Assembly: GCA_964588305.1 (NCBI GenBank)
Contig: CAZPOP010000012.1
Span: 1-64,000, forward strand
Direction: 5' to 3'
Source: SM1-73 sp964588305
GTDB lineage: Bacteria > Zixibacteria > MSB-5A5 > SM1-73
DNA length: 64,000 bases
In this document: one piece after another, positions 25,382 to 34,607 of the stretch
Position numbering within the stretch: position 1 is the first letter of the stretch
How the letters are laid out: each line of letters begins with the position of its first letter
Notes under the pieces: generated by a model
Database searches by the model: none
What the model was told of the DNA's origin: nothing
Seen by the model: the letters and a program-made list of their open reading frames with translations, nothing else
Program-made: the position numbers and the translations under genes

Positions 25382-26620
25382 TCACTGTTTCTTCGTAATC
25401 ACGACGGTGTTGATGCTGTTCCCCTCCATGCTTTTGACTTTGATTTCAAGTTTTGGCAACCTGATAACCTCTCCTTCCTTCGGTATTCTGCCAGTCTTAT
25501 CCAATATGTAGCTGGAGATGCTATAGGGTGCATTTTCTTCAGGTAGATTCAGTTTGCACTTCTCGTTAATTTCATCGATATCCGCCCTCCCTTGCACCAG
25601 ATAGGACCGTGGTGATATCCTCTTTATCATCGGCCCGGTCTTTTCGGTTTCATCGATTATCTCGCCGACTATCTCCTCTAACACGTCCTCCAAGGTGACA
25701 AGTCCTACGTTGGTGCCGAACTGGTTTACCACAATGGCGATGTGCTGTTTTTTGCGCTGAAAGAATTTCAGCAGGGAATCAAGCTTCTTTGATTCAGGCA
25801 CAAATAAGATAGGCCTAATGATACTTCCTACCACTTCCTTCTCCTTGCCCAGCATTGCTTCCTGAACGTCCATGACGTGTACAAACCCTCTGATGTGATC
25901 AAGGTTTTCTTTGTATGCCAGCAGCCGGGCATAGCCCTTGGAATGGAACACGTTGGCAATCTCTTTGATCTTGCTGTCGACTGAAACCGCCACCATTTTG
26001 TTCCGGGGAGTCATCACGTCTTTTGTTTCCAGATCATCCAGCTTGAAGATCCGGTGTATCATCCTTCTCTCGGCTTCCTTGATCTGGCCAGCTTTTTCAG
26101 CGACGGAAACAAAGGTGTGGATTTCATCTTCCGTTACCAGAGGTTTGGGCTTTTGACCTGAAATGCTGGTCAGCGCGTTGGTTAAAGCTTCGAACAGAAA
26201 AATGACGGGTGAGAGAATTGTTTGCAGAAGCAATAAAGGCTTCCCTACCAAAAGAGCGATCTGTTCGTTATATTTTGTCGCTAAAGTTTTGGGTGTGATC
26301 TCGCCAAAGATCAATATGATCAGAGTCATTATGCCCGTGGTTATGCTTACAGCATAGCTTTTTGAGATCTCGTACAGTATGGAGGTGGCCAGGGCGGACG
26401 CTCCGACGTTCGCGACATTGTTGCCAATAAGTATGGTTATCAATAACCTCTGCGGTTTGTTTTTCAGTTTTTCTACCGTTTTAGCGCCCTTGACATTTTT
26501 CCTGACCAGATGCTTGGCTCGCAGCCGGCTGACTGAGAAGAGGGCAATCTCAACGCCGGAGAAAAAGGCTGACAAAAGAATCAGTATGACCAGGGTTATG
26601 ATCTTGGTTTGTGGTACCAT
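25382..26620 (-). CDS. CNNM/CorC-HlyC family membrane protein (DUF21, CBS pair, CorC_HlyC)
   Basis: Inner-membrane protein of a family linked to magnesium or cobalt efflux. Residues 1-180 are the DUF21 membrane domain (LLSAFFSGVEIALFSVSR; LIGNNVANVGASALATSIL; ILIFGEITPKTLA). Residues about 195-320 hold two CBS domains (MTPRNKMVAVSVDS; GLVTLEDVLEEIVGEI). Residues about 330-410 are the CorC_HlyC domain (LVQGRADIDEINEKCKLNLP). At 412 residues it is full length. A CorA transporter lies 2.8 kb away in the same direction, so magnesium handling may be a theme, though the genes are not in one operon. Confidence 0.9.
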   Translation of the reverse strand: MVPQTKIITLVILILLSAFFSGVEIALFSVSRLRAKHLVRKNVKGAKTVEKLKNKPQRLLITILIGNNVANVGASALATSILYEISKSYAVSITTGIMTLIILIFGEITPKTLATKYNEQIALLVGKPLLLLQTILSPVIFLFEALTNALTSISGQKPKPLVTEDEIHTFVSVAEKAGQIKEAERRMIHRIFKLDDLETKDVMTPRNKMVAVSVDSKIKEIANVFHSKGYARLLAYKENLDHIRGFVHVMDVQEAMLGKEKEVVGSIIRPILFVPESKKLDSLLKFFQRKKQHIAIVVNQFGTNVGLVTLEDVLEEIVGEIIDETEKTGPMIKRISPRSYLVQGRADIDEINEKCKLNLPEENAPYSISSYILDKTGRIPKEGEVIRLPKLEIKVKSMEGNSINTVVITKKQ

Positions 26621-26692
26621 AATTCTTCTTTCTGTTCAGACTATTTTGAGTGGCTCCGCCGGATGGTCTGTAGCGACTTTAAAGACCAGTCT

Positions 26693-27685
26693 TCAGTCTC
26701 CCCACCTGGCGCGAAAGCCCCTTGCATCGACATGTACAAAGGGCCCGTGCTTTTCTGTTTTTTTGTACCTTCCCAATCCACCCATGAAGATCACATACCA
26801 CGGTTTCCCGTACATGTCGTCAATAATGTCGTAAATGACACCGGCATCCTTATAATCTATCTTGCCGTCGCGGTTGAGATCATCCATCATGCCATCTTTG
26901 GGGTCCTCGTCGATAAAGATATCCGCAGCGCCTCCGTACACGTGGCGGCTGTATTTCACGTTTCCGATTTTGTTGTTGTAGTAAGGGGTCCGGTATCCGC
27001 TCAAGATACTAAACGTGTCACAGCGGTGACCTTTCTGGTTCACCTTTTCCAGAATCAGCTCCAGCTTCAGAAGCAGCCGTTCCCTCAACACAATATATTT
27101 CGGATAATCGCCTTCTTGCTTGCATAGGAAGTGCTTTAGTTTGAAATGCGGGGACACAAGAGTCTCCTGGTTTTCTTTTGTGACCTCGATGAAACCCACT
27201 GGTGGTTTATAGGTGGGCAATTGTCTATATGGAATGGTGGGATATTTGCCGATTCGATAGCCACCGAGATATTCCCCTTTCAACCGGTGGTACGGAACCA
27301 TGACAAAAACATTTAAGGTTATGGAATCTGCGGGTTGCTGGCGGATTATTTTGAGAGGATAGAATCCCGTCTGCTGTGGGGCCTGCCACCGCCACTTGTT
27401 GGCCCCGATCGGAATGGTATTACCCGCCGATGCATGCAGCACATATTGGCCTCCCTTGTCCGTATCTTGCACTTCAACTTCGAGCGAATCCTGGGGAACC
27501 ACGTATACGCCAATTACTCGGTAGGGCGAGACCTCCTCTTTGAATTTGACCGAGAACCCGGCCTTCTCGCGGGAGAAGCCCGAAGCTGATACGGCGATTA
27601 GGCTTTGACAGCAAGAAATAGACACCGCCAGTACCGCTATTTGTAAATTGAGTGTGAATAATCGAGTGTAAAAGCCTGCACTCAT
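26693..27685 (-). CDS. Exported M15-type D-Ala-D-Ala peptidase with an EF-hand-like loop
   Basis: Likely cuts peptidoglycan peptides in the periplasm. The ATG at 27683-27685 follows GGGAGG and opens a signal peptide. The C-terminal third is an M15 zinc peptidase: SRHVYGGAAD gives His248 and Asp255 and HGPFVHVDAR gives His318, the expected ligands. Between them is DLNRDGKIDYKD (269-280), a perfect 12-residue calcium EF-hand or dockerin-like loop, which is an insertion relative to VanY-type enzymes. The middle region (about 60-170) is beta-rich. The stop of the L,D-transpeptidase gene upstream is at 27706, so the two form an operon of cell-wall enzymes. Confidence 0.8.
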   Translation of the reverse strand: MSAGFYTRLFTLNLQIAVLAVSISCCQSLIAVSASGFSREKAGFSVKFKEEVSPYRVIGVYVVPQDSLEVEVQDTDKGGQYVLHASAGNTIPIGANKWRWQAPQQTGFYPLKIIRQQPADSITLNVFVMVPYHRLKGEYLGGYRIGKYPTIPYRQLPTYKPPVGFIEVTKENQETLVSPHFKLKHFLCKQEGDYPKYIVLRERLLLKLELILEKVNQKGHRCDTFSILSGYRTPYYNNKIGNVKYSRHVYGGAADIFIDEDPKDGMMDDLNRDGKIDYKDAGVIYDIIDDMYGKPWYVIFMGGLGRYKKTEKHGPFVHVDARGFRARWGD

Positions 27686-27705
27686 TTCGAAACCTCCCAT
27701 TCCGT

Positions 27706-29394
27706 TTAGAAAGACAGGGGCGGTTCTTCCCGAAGGGCTTCGTCCAGTAATCTGTCACGTCCATAGATATCGTTGCGGAACCGTATCGATCCATCCTCAT
27801 CTGCCCATGCGGTCCAGTAAAGCAGGTGTATCGGCATTGGCTCGGCCAACCGCACTGTCTGTTCTACGCGTTTGTCGATTGCGGCAAGGATGGCTGCCCG
27901 TGTCCATTTTGGATCACCTGCCAACAGATATTCTGCAAGCTCAATTGGCTTTTCGATTCGGATGCAGCCGGAACTGAAAGTCCGGACAGTTTTGGCGAAG
28001 AGCTCTCGAGACGGCGTATCGTGCAGGTAAACATCGAACTTGTTTGGAAACATGAACTTCACCCGCCCCAGCGCATTCTTAGGTCCGGGCTCCTGACGTA
28101 ACCTGTAGCCGAAGTTTTTACCGGTAACCTTCGACCAATCGACGCTGGCGGGGTCTACTTCCTTGGTCTCTGCACCCCAGCCTTGAAAGACCCTTATGTT
28201 TTCTTTGGCCAAATAGTCAGAATCCTTGCGGATCAGCGGCAGTTTGTCCTGGATGGCGAGTTTTGGTGGAACGTGCCAGTAGGGGCTGAGCACCAGATAG
28301 GTCATCTTGTCGCTGAATACGGGAGTGCGGCGATAGTCCCTACCCACCACCACCCGCATGGTCATAACCGGCACTCCGTTTTCGATCACATCCAATTCGA
28401 AATTGGCGATATTGACAAGAACATGGCGTTGCCCGAGATTCTGAGGAAGCCAGCGCCAGCGCTCCATATTTATCTCTATCTGACGAATGCGTTCCTCTGC
28501 TGGAACGTTCAGGGCGGACAGGGTGGCCGGACCGACAATTCCGTCAACATCCAATCCGTGTCTATGCTGGAATCTGCGCAGTGCCACCCCCAAGGTATCA
28601 TCAAATAGATCCGTGTTGCTATCGGGTGGCTGGTCAAGATCACCGCTGGCCATGAGCCGCTTGCGCAACGCCACAACGCGTTCATCGCGATCCCCTTTTT
28701 GCATTTTGGGGCCATCGGGAACGGTTAGCCAATGGCCCTTGGCCGCCATATCCCGATAACGTGCCAGAGCCTGCTTCAATCTGGCATAGCCCGGCTGAGG
28801 CGGAAGCAGGCTGTCTAAGGTCTCGTCAATGGTACCGGAGTCAAGTGCGGTCTGAAGAACAGAGGCCAGATCAGCTTGCCGGCGGTTGGCCAGCCATTCT
28901 GCATCAATGGTCTCCGGGTTGATACGGCCCACCAGCAGGTGAGAACCATAGACCAAGAAAGCATCCGTGAGCAATATGTCAAGGTCTACCAGCCTTCGGG
29001 GATTAAGCGGGATTTTGTTTGCTTGATTCTTGCGCACCTGCTCCAGGGTAGGCTCAATTTTGGCCAGATGATAGTCGGCAGGCCTCAACCCTTCCCCTTC
29101 GGCCTGACTGATGGCTTTTAGGAGAGCATCCGCCTGCGGCAGGGGACCGTCCTCTCCGCTCCAGGCGGGCCGGTACATCCGACGTTCATAGAAAAGGGGA
29201 AGTGCTATGGAAGCATGGACGACTTCTTCTCCAACAACAATCTTCGGAGGAACTCCTGCCATCTCGATCCGGCTTCGCAGAAGTTCCCTCACCTGATCGG
29301 ACGAGGTCTGGGCCGTTGCGGTTTGAAGCGAAGCAAACACAATAGCCCCTAAGAACGCAATCGCAATATCTGAACGCACAACGGAACCAGGCAT
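27706..29394 (-). CDS. L,D-transpeptidase (YcbB/LdtD type)
   Basis: Makes 3-3 cross-links in peptidoglycan, in the periplasm. The 562 residues start with a hydrophobic signal segment (IAIAFLGAIVFASLQTATAQ), then the scaffold domain typical of YcbB. A peptidoglycan-binding domain follows at about 232-297 (MQKGDRDERVVALRKRL; FQHRHGLDVDGIVGPAT), then the YkuD catalytic domain at about 325-495 with His458 and FSSGCIRI holding the nucleophile Cys477 and Arg479. The ATG has GGAAGG upstream. It overlaps no gene; the M15 peptidase gene begins 20 bp after its stop. Confidence 0.92.
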   Translation of the reverse strand: MPGSVVRSDIAIAFLGAIVFASLQTATAQTSSDQVRELLRSRIEMAGVPPKIVVGEEVVHASIALPLFYERRMYRPAWSGEDGPLPQADALLKAISQAEGEGLRPADYHLAKIEPTLEQVRKNQANKIPLNPRRLVDLDILLTDAFLVYGSHLLVGRINPETIDAEWLANRRQADLASVLQTALDSGTIDETLDSLLPPQPGYARLKQALARYRDMAAKGHWLTVPDGPKMQKGDRDERVVALRKRLMASGDLDQPPDSNTDLFDDTLGVALRRFQHRHGLDVDGIVGPATLSALNVPAEERIRQIEINMERWRWLPQNLGQRHVLVNIANFELDVIENGVPVMTMRVVVGRDYRRTPVFSDKMTYLVLSPYWHVPPKLAIQDKLPLIRKDSDYLAKENIRVFQGWGAETKEVDPASVDWSKVTGKNFGYRLRQEPGPKNALGRVKFMFPNKFDVYLHDTPSRELFAKTVRTFSSGCIRIEKPIELAEYLLAGDPKWTRAAILAAIDKRVEQTVRLAEPMPIHLLYWTAWADEDGSIRFRNDIYGRDRLLDEALREEPPLSF

Positions 29395-29416
29395 GACAAC
29401 CTTCCTGCGCTATTTT

Positions 29417-30487
29417 TTAAAGCCATTTCTTTCTCCTGAAATAGAATAGCATGACGCCTGCCACGCCAATCATGACCAACCAAAAAGCCTTGGGATAGAA
29501 CCAGTGCCATTTGAGCTCCGGCATGTACTCGAAATTCATGCCGTAGATCCCCGCCACGAAGGTCAAAGGAATGAATATGGTAGCTATTATGGTCAAAACC
29601 TTCATCACCTGATTCATCCTGTTGCTGATGCTGGAAAGATAGATATCAAGCATTCCTGAAAGCATGTCCCGGAATGTTTCTATGGTGTCAATCACCTGAA
29701 TGGTGTGGTCGTAAACGTCTCTGAGATATATCCCCGTGGAGTCCTTGATCAGCTTTGATTCTCCCCTTTCCAGCCGACTGACCACCTCCCTTAGGGGCCA
29801 GACCGACTTGCGCAAAAATATCATTTCTCTTTTTAAGTTGTGCATTGTTTGCAGGGTTTCTGGCCTCGGATTGCTGACTAACTCCTCCTCCATGCCCTCT
29901 ATCTTTTCGCCCAGTTTTTCCAGAACCATGAAGTAGTTGTCAACGATGGCATCCATTAAGGCATGAGCCAGGTAGTCAGCTCCCATTTTTCTGATCCGGC
30001 CCTTTGCGTTTCTGATTCTTTCCCTTATGGGGTCGAAGATATCTCCCGCCCTCTCCTGAAACGAAATAACGAAGTTTGGGCCGAGAATTATGCTGATCTG
30101 CTCCGCTCTCACTTCTTCCTGGTCCTCATCGAAGCAGAGCATTTTCAAAACGACAAATATGTAATCATCAAAGTCCTCTGTTTTCGGGCGCTGGTCGGTA
30201 TTCAGAATGTCTTCCAAGACAAGCGGATGAAGGCCAAAGTGCTTTCCAATCTTTTCCATGACCTCAATGTCGTGAAGCCCGTCTATGTTGACCCATGTCA
30301 CAGTGGGCAGGTCCTTGAAAGGAAAGCATTCCTCGATGGTTTTTGCTTCCTTTTCCTGAAGCCGTATTTCATCATAGTCAATGATTGTGATTCTGACCTT
30401 TTCGATCTTTTTCTTCCCGATGTGAACCAAAGTCCCTGGAGAAAGCCCGATCTTTTTTGACACCCTCTTAACGAATCTCGGTACCAT
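29417..30487 (-). CDS. corA: CorA family magnesium/cobalt transporter
   Basis: Pentameric inner-membrane channel that takes up Mg2+ and related divalent ions. The 356 residues comprise a long cytoplasmic N-terminal domain, a long helix, and two C-terminal membrane helices. The selectivity signature YGMNF (Gly316, Met317, Asn318) sits at the end of the first helix, after IATIFIPLTFVAG, and the tail is basic (RRKKWL). GGAAGGAGG precedes the start. The 257-bp leader upstream contains a GGAACCG/CGGTTCC hairpin (about 30537-30556), but I see no M-box riboswitch. Confidence 0.95.
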   Translation of the reverse strand: MVPRFVKRVSKKIGLSPGTLVHIGKKKIEKVRITIIDYDEIRLQEKEAKTIEECFPFKDLPTVTWVNIDGLHDIEVMEKIGKHFGLHPLVLEDILNTDQRPKTEDFDDYIFVVLKMLCFDEDQEEVRAEQISIILGPNFVISFQERAGDIFDPIRERIRNAKGRIRKMGADYLAHALMDAIVDNYFMVLEKLGEKIEGMEEELVSNPRPETLQTMHNLKREMIFLRKSVWPLREVVSRLERGESKLIKDSTGIYLRDVYDHTIQVIDTIETFRDMLSGMLDIYLSSISNRMNQVMKVLTIIATIFIPLTFVAGIYGMNFEYMPELKWHWFYPKAFWLVMIGVAGVMLFYFRRKKWL

Positions 30488-30744
30488 AAGTCACCTCCTT
30501 CCAGCTAGCACCACAAACAATATTCTCGCCTACGGGAACCGTGTTACGGTTCCGGCTCATCACAAGATGAGTTTTCACATCACCCGGTTTGCCATCTGTG
30601 GCTGACCAGTTGGACCTGCTCAATGGAGTTCACCGTTTTACCGAATCAGTACAATTCAACATGATCTGAGCATCTAAGCCGACTCATCCTAAGTTGGCGC
30701 AACGCCTGGCTCAGAGAAACTTCCGAACTTTTTTCCATAAGGAA

Positions 30745-31266
30745 TCAATCAGCAACCTTCAAAACACTAATTGCATTGGTGAAGAGCGTGGAATTGGGAA
30801 TTAGGATCTTTTTGTTCTCGGCCTCAAGGGTTGTATATCGGAGGTCGATATGGGTCACGATTCCCTCGAAGGTTGCCACGGAAATCCGGTCGTTGGCCTC
30901 GAAAGGGCGATAGACTAAGATGAGCGCGCCGGCAAGAACATTAGAGAGAATGTCCCGGAGCGCAAAGCCTAAGGCGAAGCCGGTAAGTCCTAAGCCAGCT
31001 ACCAAAGCCGTGACATTGATACCCATCTTGCCCAGTGCCATTACCGCCCCCAAAGCTATCAAGACTCCCTTAACCAACTGTGCCACCAGAGCGAAAGCTT
31101 CTTTCTTGCTGGAGACAAGTCTCGCACCGACGCCTCGAATTATCATCTTTATGATAATGCTTATAAACCAAAAAGACAAAAAGATAAGAAGCCCGACTCC
31201 GGCTTTAGGCACAAAAATCTCTATTTGAGTCATCAGGTTGTGCAACTCGCTTAATACTTGTCCCAT
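30745..31266 (-). CDS. Short MscS-family mechanosensitive channel (paralogue 1)
   Basis: Inner-membrane channel that opens under tension on osmotic downshock. At 173 residues it is short: three membrane helices and only the beta domain, with no C-terminal alpha-beta domain. The pore helix and beta entry are clear (ALVAGLGLTGFALGFALRDI; VYRPFEANDRISVATFEGIV; IPNSTLFTNAI). It is the first of four non-identical MscS-type genes between 30.7 and 36.7 kb. The sequences are too different to be recent duplicates. It lies 61 bp downstream of paralogue 2, possibly in one transcript. Confidence 0.85.
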   Translation of the reverse strand: MGQVLSELHNLMTQIEIFVPKAGVGLLIFLSFWFISIIIKMIIRGVGARLVSSKKEAFALVAQLVKGVLIALGAVMALGKMGINVTALVAGLGLTGFALGFALRDILSNVLAGALILVYRPFEANDRISVATFEGIVTHIDLRYTTLEAENKKILIPNSTLFTNAISVLKVAD

Positions 31267-31327
31267 TTCTTACCCCGTCAAATGAGGTCCATTTCTTGCA
31301 TTGATACGTCCTAACACAAATCCCCTC

Positions 31328-32254
31328 TTAAGCTCCTGATTCCCTCCTCTTGTCGGTCACGTTGACATCGAATGCCGGTGTTCCAACAAGGCTGATGTCT
31401 GTAGACGTGGATGCTATGGCGATACGACCTTCGGTCTTGCCTAACTCCTCAATAATCCGAGTAAAGATCCTATCTTTGGTGCTCCGGCGTTTTTTGTAGT
31501 CAATAACGTAGCGCAGAGTGAATTCCATCCAGTTGTCATTGGCCATCATGGTGACCATGGGTTCCACGCTTTCGTCTTCTATCTTATACTTCTTGACCAT
31601 CTCCTTCCACGTCTCTTTGGCATAAGCCACATAGTCACCCACGACCTCATGGGCGACTCGTCCGAGAATTTCTCTGGTCAGTTGCTGGTCGCTTCCAAAC
31701 TTTACCGGAACGGAAATTTCATCCCAAAGAAAAGGAAAGTCAGCAGAATAATTGAACACCGGTTCCTTGAACACGAAATTGTTGGCCACGCGCACGATGC
31801 GCCCGCTGTATTGATCCCCCATCACCCATTCGCCACATTCCATCAAGGTGGTCCGCAGGATGCCGATGTCGATCACGTCCCCCTTTATTCCAGCCAACTG
31901 GATACGGTCTCCGGTCTTGTAGAAATGGGCAAAGGAAACCGCTACCCAACCAGCGATGCTGGTAATTACCTCCTGCAGGGCGAACGCCACCCCGGCACCG
32001 GCGATGCCAAGGGCAACGTGCAGCCCCCCCAGCCGATCGCTGAAGACACTTGCCAGAAACATAATGCCCAGCCCATATCCGATGAAGGCGAGAAATTTGC
32101 GGGCGCGGTAGCGGGTGTCGGGATCCTTGATGTAGCGGGAAAGAGAACGCTGAGAGAAGCGAACAACGACGCTGATAATCAGGATGCCGACTAAGGCGGC
32201 AATAATTCTCCCCACAGTGGGATGGAAAAGCCAATTCTTAAGGAAGTCTTCCAT
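31328..32254 (-). CDS. MscS-family mechanosensitive channel (paralogue 2)
   Basis: The 308 residues include helices at about 15-32 and 50-72, the pore region GIAGAGVAFALQEVITSIAGW, and a beta domain with YKTGDRIQLAGIKGDVIDI. The C-terminal part is longer than in paralogue 1 and matches the cytosolic alpha-beta domain (PVKFGSDQQLTREILGRV; MEFTLRYVIDYKKRRST). It carries an unusually long insert between the beta strands (GEWVMGDQYSGRIVRVANN). It belongs to the MscS block and may be cotranscribed with paralogue 1. Confidence 0.85.
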   Translation of the reverse strand: MEDFLKNWLFHPTVGRIIAALVGILIISVVVRFSQRSLSRYIKDPDTRYRARKFLAFIGYGLGIMFLASVFSDRLGGLHVALGIAGAGVAFALQEVITSIAGWVAVSFAHFYKTGDRIQLAGIKGDVIDIGILRTTLMECGEWVMGDQYSGRIVRVANNFVFKEPVFNYSADFPFLWDEISVPVKFGSDQQLTREILGRVAHEVVGDYVAYAKETWKEMVKKYKIEDESVEPMVTMMANDNWMEFTLRYVIDYKKRRSTKDRIFTRIIEELGKTEGRIAIASTSTDISLVGTPAFDVNVTDKRRESGA

Positions 32255-32390
32255 TCTTGAGCCTCCAACTTTAAAGCGTTGATCTCATCATCCCAAGTAT
32301 CATCGCTTTGTACACACGCCAACATGCTGGAAGCGAAAAGCCAAGTCAGGGGTGTCGCGCACATCGGAACCCGTAGCTCTTACACAAATC

Positions 32391-33413
32391 TCAGCCTCGT
32401 TGCGATAATACAATTACAAACATAAGTATCAACAACAAAAAAGTCCAGATGGCAATCGCTTCTCGCGTGGCCTTTTTGGCCCGGTCGGCTTCCCACCATG
32501 TTAGGGGACGAATTCCCCTGGCCAGAAAGGTTACCACTCCTGCCAGGTTGATGCATATCAGGTTTGTGAGCAGAAGCAGCATTGCTCCGAATGCCATCTC
32601 CCACCGTCCCGCTCCCACCAGCATGCCCAATGTGACCAAGGGAGGAAGCAGCGCCACTGCTACCATTACGCCGATGAGGGCGCTCAGCGCACCCGTGGTG
32701 AGCGAGAGCGCGGCCGCACTTCCTGCGGCCAAGGCAATGACGATGTCTCCCAAACCCACCGTTGTCCTGGAAACGATCTGGGGGATGGTCAAGTTGACCT
32801 TAATGACCAAGCCCACGAGGATCGACAGAGAAAGAGCCGCCACCACTCCAACCACATTGGTCTTCATGGCCCCACGTGCCAGCTCGATATCCCCCAGGGT
32901 GGTGGCAAGAGAGAGGGCTACATTGGGATTGAGCAAAGGTGCTATGACCATAGCGCCTATTATGATGACCACATTGTCGCGCAGTAGTCCGATCGCCGCC
33001 ACTACAGACGAAAGAAGAACCAGAACGATAAAGACCCATGAAAGCTTGGCGCCCCCTTGAATATCCGCATATAGTTCTTCTCGGCTGATTCCTGCTCTCT
33101 TCTTCTCCACCTTTTCCTTAGGTTGGGGTTCCTTGTTCTTGGCGGGTGCCTCCTCCGGCTGGGGTCTGGGTATGGATGCTTCCACCGGAAGAAGAATTAT
33201 CCTGAAGCCTTCTGATTCCAGTAATGAAAAATGCTTCTCCAGAAGGTCGAGGATCGGCCCGGTTTCTTCCGACGGTACAAGGAGTCTTGCGAGGGTCTTG
33301 CCTCCCGACAATTGCTGCTGCCAGCTATCGACTATCTTGCGGTCTTTGAGAAGGTTCTGGAGCTGATCCTTCTGGTTCGAAGGAAAAAATACTTCTATCA
33401 GTCGTAGAGCCAT
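32391..33413 (-). CDS. DUF389 membrane protein
   Basis: Function of the family is not settled. The 340 residues match DUF389: an N-terminal ferredoxin-like soluble domain of about 80 residues (MALRLIEVFFPSNQKDQLQN), a charged linker rich in P, E and K at about 85-120, then several membrane helices with the signature IIIGAMVIAPLLNP and LATTLGDIELARGAMKTN. It is placed among the MscS genes, which suggests a membrane-stress or transport role by association only. The ATG at 33411-33413 is the family's natural start. Confidence 0.85.
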   Translation of the reverse strand: MALRLIEVFFPSNQKDQLQNLLKDRKIVDSWQQQLSGGKTLARLLVPSEETGPILDLLEKHFSLLESEGFRIILLPVEASIPRPQPEEAPAKNKEPQPKEKVEKKRAGISREELYADIQGGAKLSWVFIVLVLLSSVVAAIGLLRDNVVIIIGAMVIAPLLNPNVALSLATTLGDIELARGAMKTNVVGVVAALSLSILVGLVIKVNLTIPQIVSRTTVGLGDIVIALAAGSAAALSLTTGALSALIGVMVAVALLPPLVTLGMLVGAGRWEMAFGAMLLLLTNLICINLAGVVTFLARGIRPLTWWEADRAKKATREAIAIWTFLLLILMFVIVLSQRG

Positions 33414-33854
33414 TTTACCCGTATCCTAATATAAGTGTCGCCGTCCGCCCGCATGCAAACCTGGGACGGAAAACAATAATGCATCACAGCAAGGCGACAC
33501 GTCGAAACCAGCCGCATTTTGATAGAGACGAAGAGATTTTCCGTCATTGTTCCCCTGCTTTTATTTCCTATTCTTAATAGTGCGCCTTGTCCCGGTCAGT
33601 GGTTGGAATTCTTATGTTTTCAACGTTTTTCTTCAGGAACAAGAATCCTTAAGTCAAAACAGGTTCCTTTTGATGTCTTCTTAATGAATGTGCACGTCAT
33701 AATCCGCACCCGCCAAAAAAGTCTTGACAGGGTCTGTTTGATTATGTATATATAAATAACCGAAACATTACAAAATGTCAAGGTAAAGACTTGGGCTATG
33801 TGTTGGTCGGGTGGGGCAGCTATTACCAAATTCTAAGCAAAGGAGGTGAGAAAT
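33414..33854. other. Divergent intergenic region with strong plus-strand promoter
   Basis: About 440 bp between the DUF389 gene (minus) and the ATP-cone gene (plus). It holds the promoter at 33724-33752 and, just before 33855, a full AAAGGAGGTGA ribosome site. Nothing else recognised. Confidence 0.6.
33724..33752 (+). promoter_or_regulatory. Near-consensus sigma-70 promoter of the ATP-cone gene
   Basis: TTGACA (33724-33729), exactly 17 bp, then TATATA (33747-33752). This is the best promoter match in the window. The leader would be about 95 nt. Confidence 0.75.
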
Positions 33855-34082
33855 ATGCCAAAGGTGAAGAAACGGTCGGGTAAGGAAGAGGAGTTTGACA
33901 GGAAAAAGATGGAGCGATCGATGAAAGCAGCTGGGGCTACCGAGGACGCCGCTAGAAAGGTAGCGGATGGGATCAAGCACCGTGAAGGCATGGCTACTTC
34001 AGAGGTACGCAGTCATGTTATCACCGAGCTCAAACGCCACGAGCCAGATGCAGCCAGGCGCTACGAGACACATCGGAAATGA
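33855..34082 (+). CDS. Free-standing ATP-cone domain protein
   Basis: Seventy-five residues forming essentially one ATP-cone domain: VKKRSGKEEEFDRKKMERSM opens it, a helical middle follows, and RRYETHRK closes it. ATP-cones are normally regulatory domains fused to ribonucleotide reductase or NrdR, where they sense ATP and dATP. A stand-alone copy could bind nucleotides as a small regulator; this is inference. The start at 33855 is fixed by a perfect AAAGGAGGTGA site six bases upstream. A strong promoter lies about 100 bp before it, so it is expected to be well expressed. It is the only plus-strand intact gene in a block of MscS genes. Confidence 0.7.
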   Translation: MPKVKKRSGKEEEFDRKKMERSMKAAGATEDAARKVADGIKHREGMATSEVRSHVITELKRHEPDAARRYETHRK

Positions 34083-34607
34083 GCTGCTCAAAGTTCTCAG
34101 GTGATCTCCAAAACAGGTAGGTTCCTGCAAGACGACTTCTCCTGAAAACAGCTGCAGGCTCCGGCGGTGCACCTGCTGGAGCCTGCAAGCCAATTATCGA
34201 GAGATTCCGCCCTAAAATCCTCAGGCCCCGGTGTCATCATACCGCCTGTCGGGCTCCCATCGGTTCAACTGGGTCACCACGCTTTTGGTCGTTCTAAGAC
34301 GAGATCCGACCGCGGGACCCCATGTTTCTGCTGCTGCGGGTGCGATCTCGATCAACTATGAGGTATTCGTCAATGCGATTATCGGTTTGTTGATAGTCGC
34401 CTCTGCAATCTTTCTGGTTATCTCCAGTGTCAGCGTTAGCCGTCAAGGCAACGCGTTGTATCTGTTGCACCTCAGAGTTGAACAGATCTGGGACCTCAGG
34501 ATTTCTGGCGCGTAAACTGTTACGACGATTGTCCTGGTGGCGGAAGTATTGTTCCTGAAGTGAAGATAATGCCGTTTCTATCTCCCTTCTTTTGCCGTCC
34601 CATTGTG
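34083..34607. other. Intergenic region with hairpin and mscL remnant
   Basis: Holds a nine-base perfect stem GCAGGCTCC (34155-34163) with GGAGCCTGC (34179-34187), which has no T run but may end the ATP-cone transcript. The mscL remnant at 34221-34515 is listed separately. Nothing else recognised. Confidence 0.6.
34221..34515 (+). pseudogene. Degenerate mscL (large-conductance mechanosensitive channel)
   Basis: Two frames give consecutive parts of MscL. Positions 34221-34265 read SGPGVIIPPVGLPSV, matching the end of the first membrane helix (usual NDIIMPPIGLL). From 34264, in another frame, come RFNWVTTLLVVL and, after a short loop, GAISINYEVFVNAIIGLLIV and ASAIFLVI, matching the second membrane helix (usual AVTINYGxFINAxI, then FLIVAFAIFLVI). 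A frameshift lies near 34265 and the N-terminal part is missing, so no working channel can be made. It sits within the MscS block. Confidence 0.7.

Noticed and set aside
34167..34361. A real 64-codon gene overlapping the mscL remnant
   Set aside because: Only residues near its middle match MscL, in a frame different from the rest. It is part of the frameshifted remnant.
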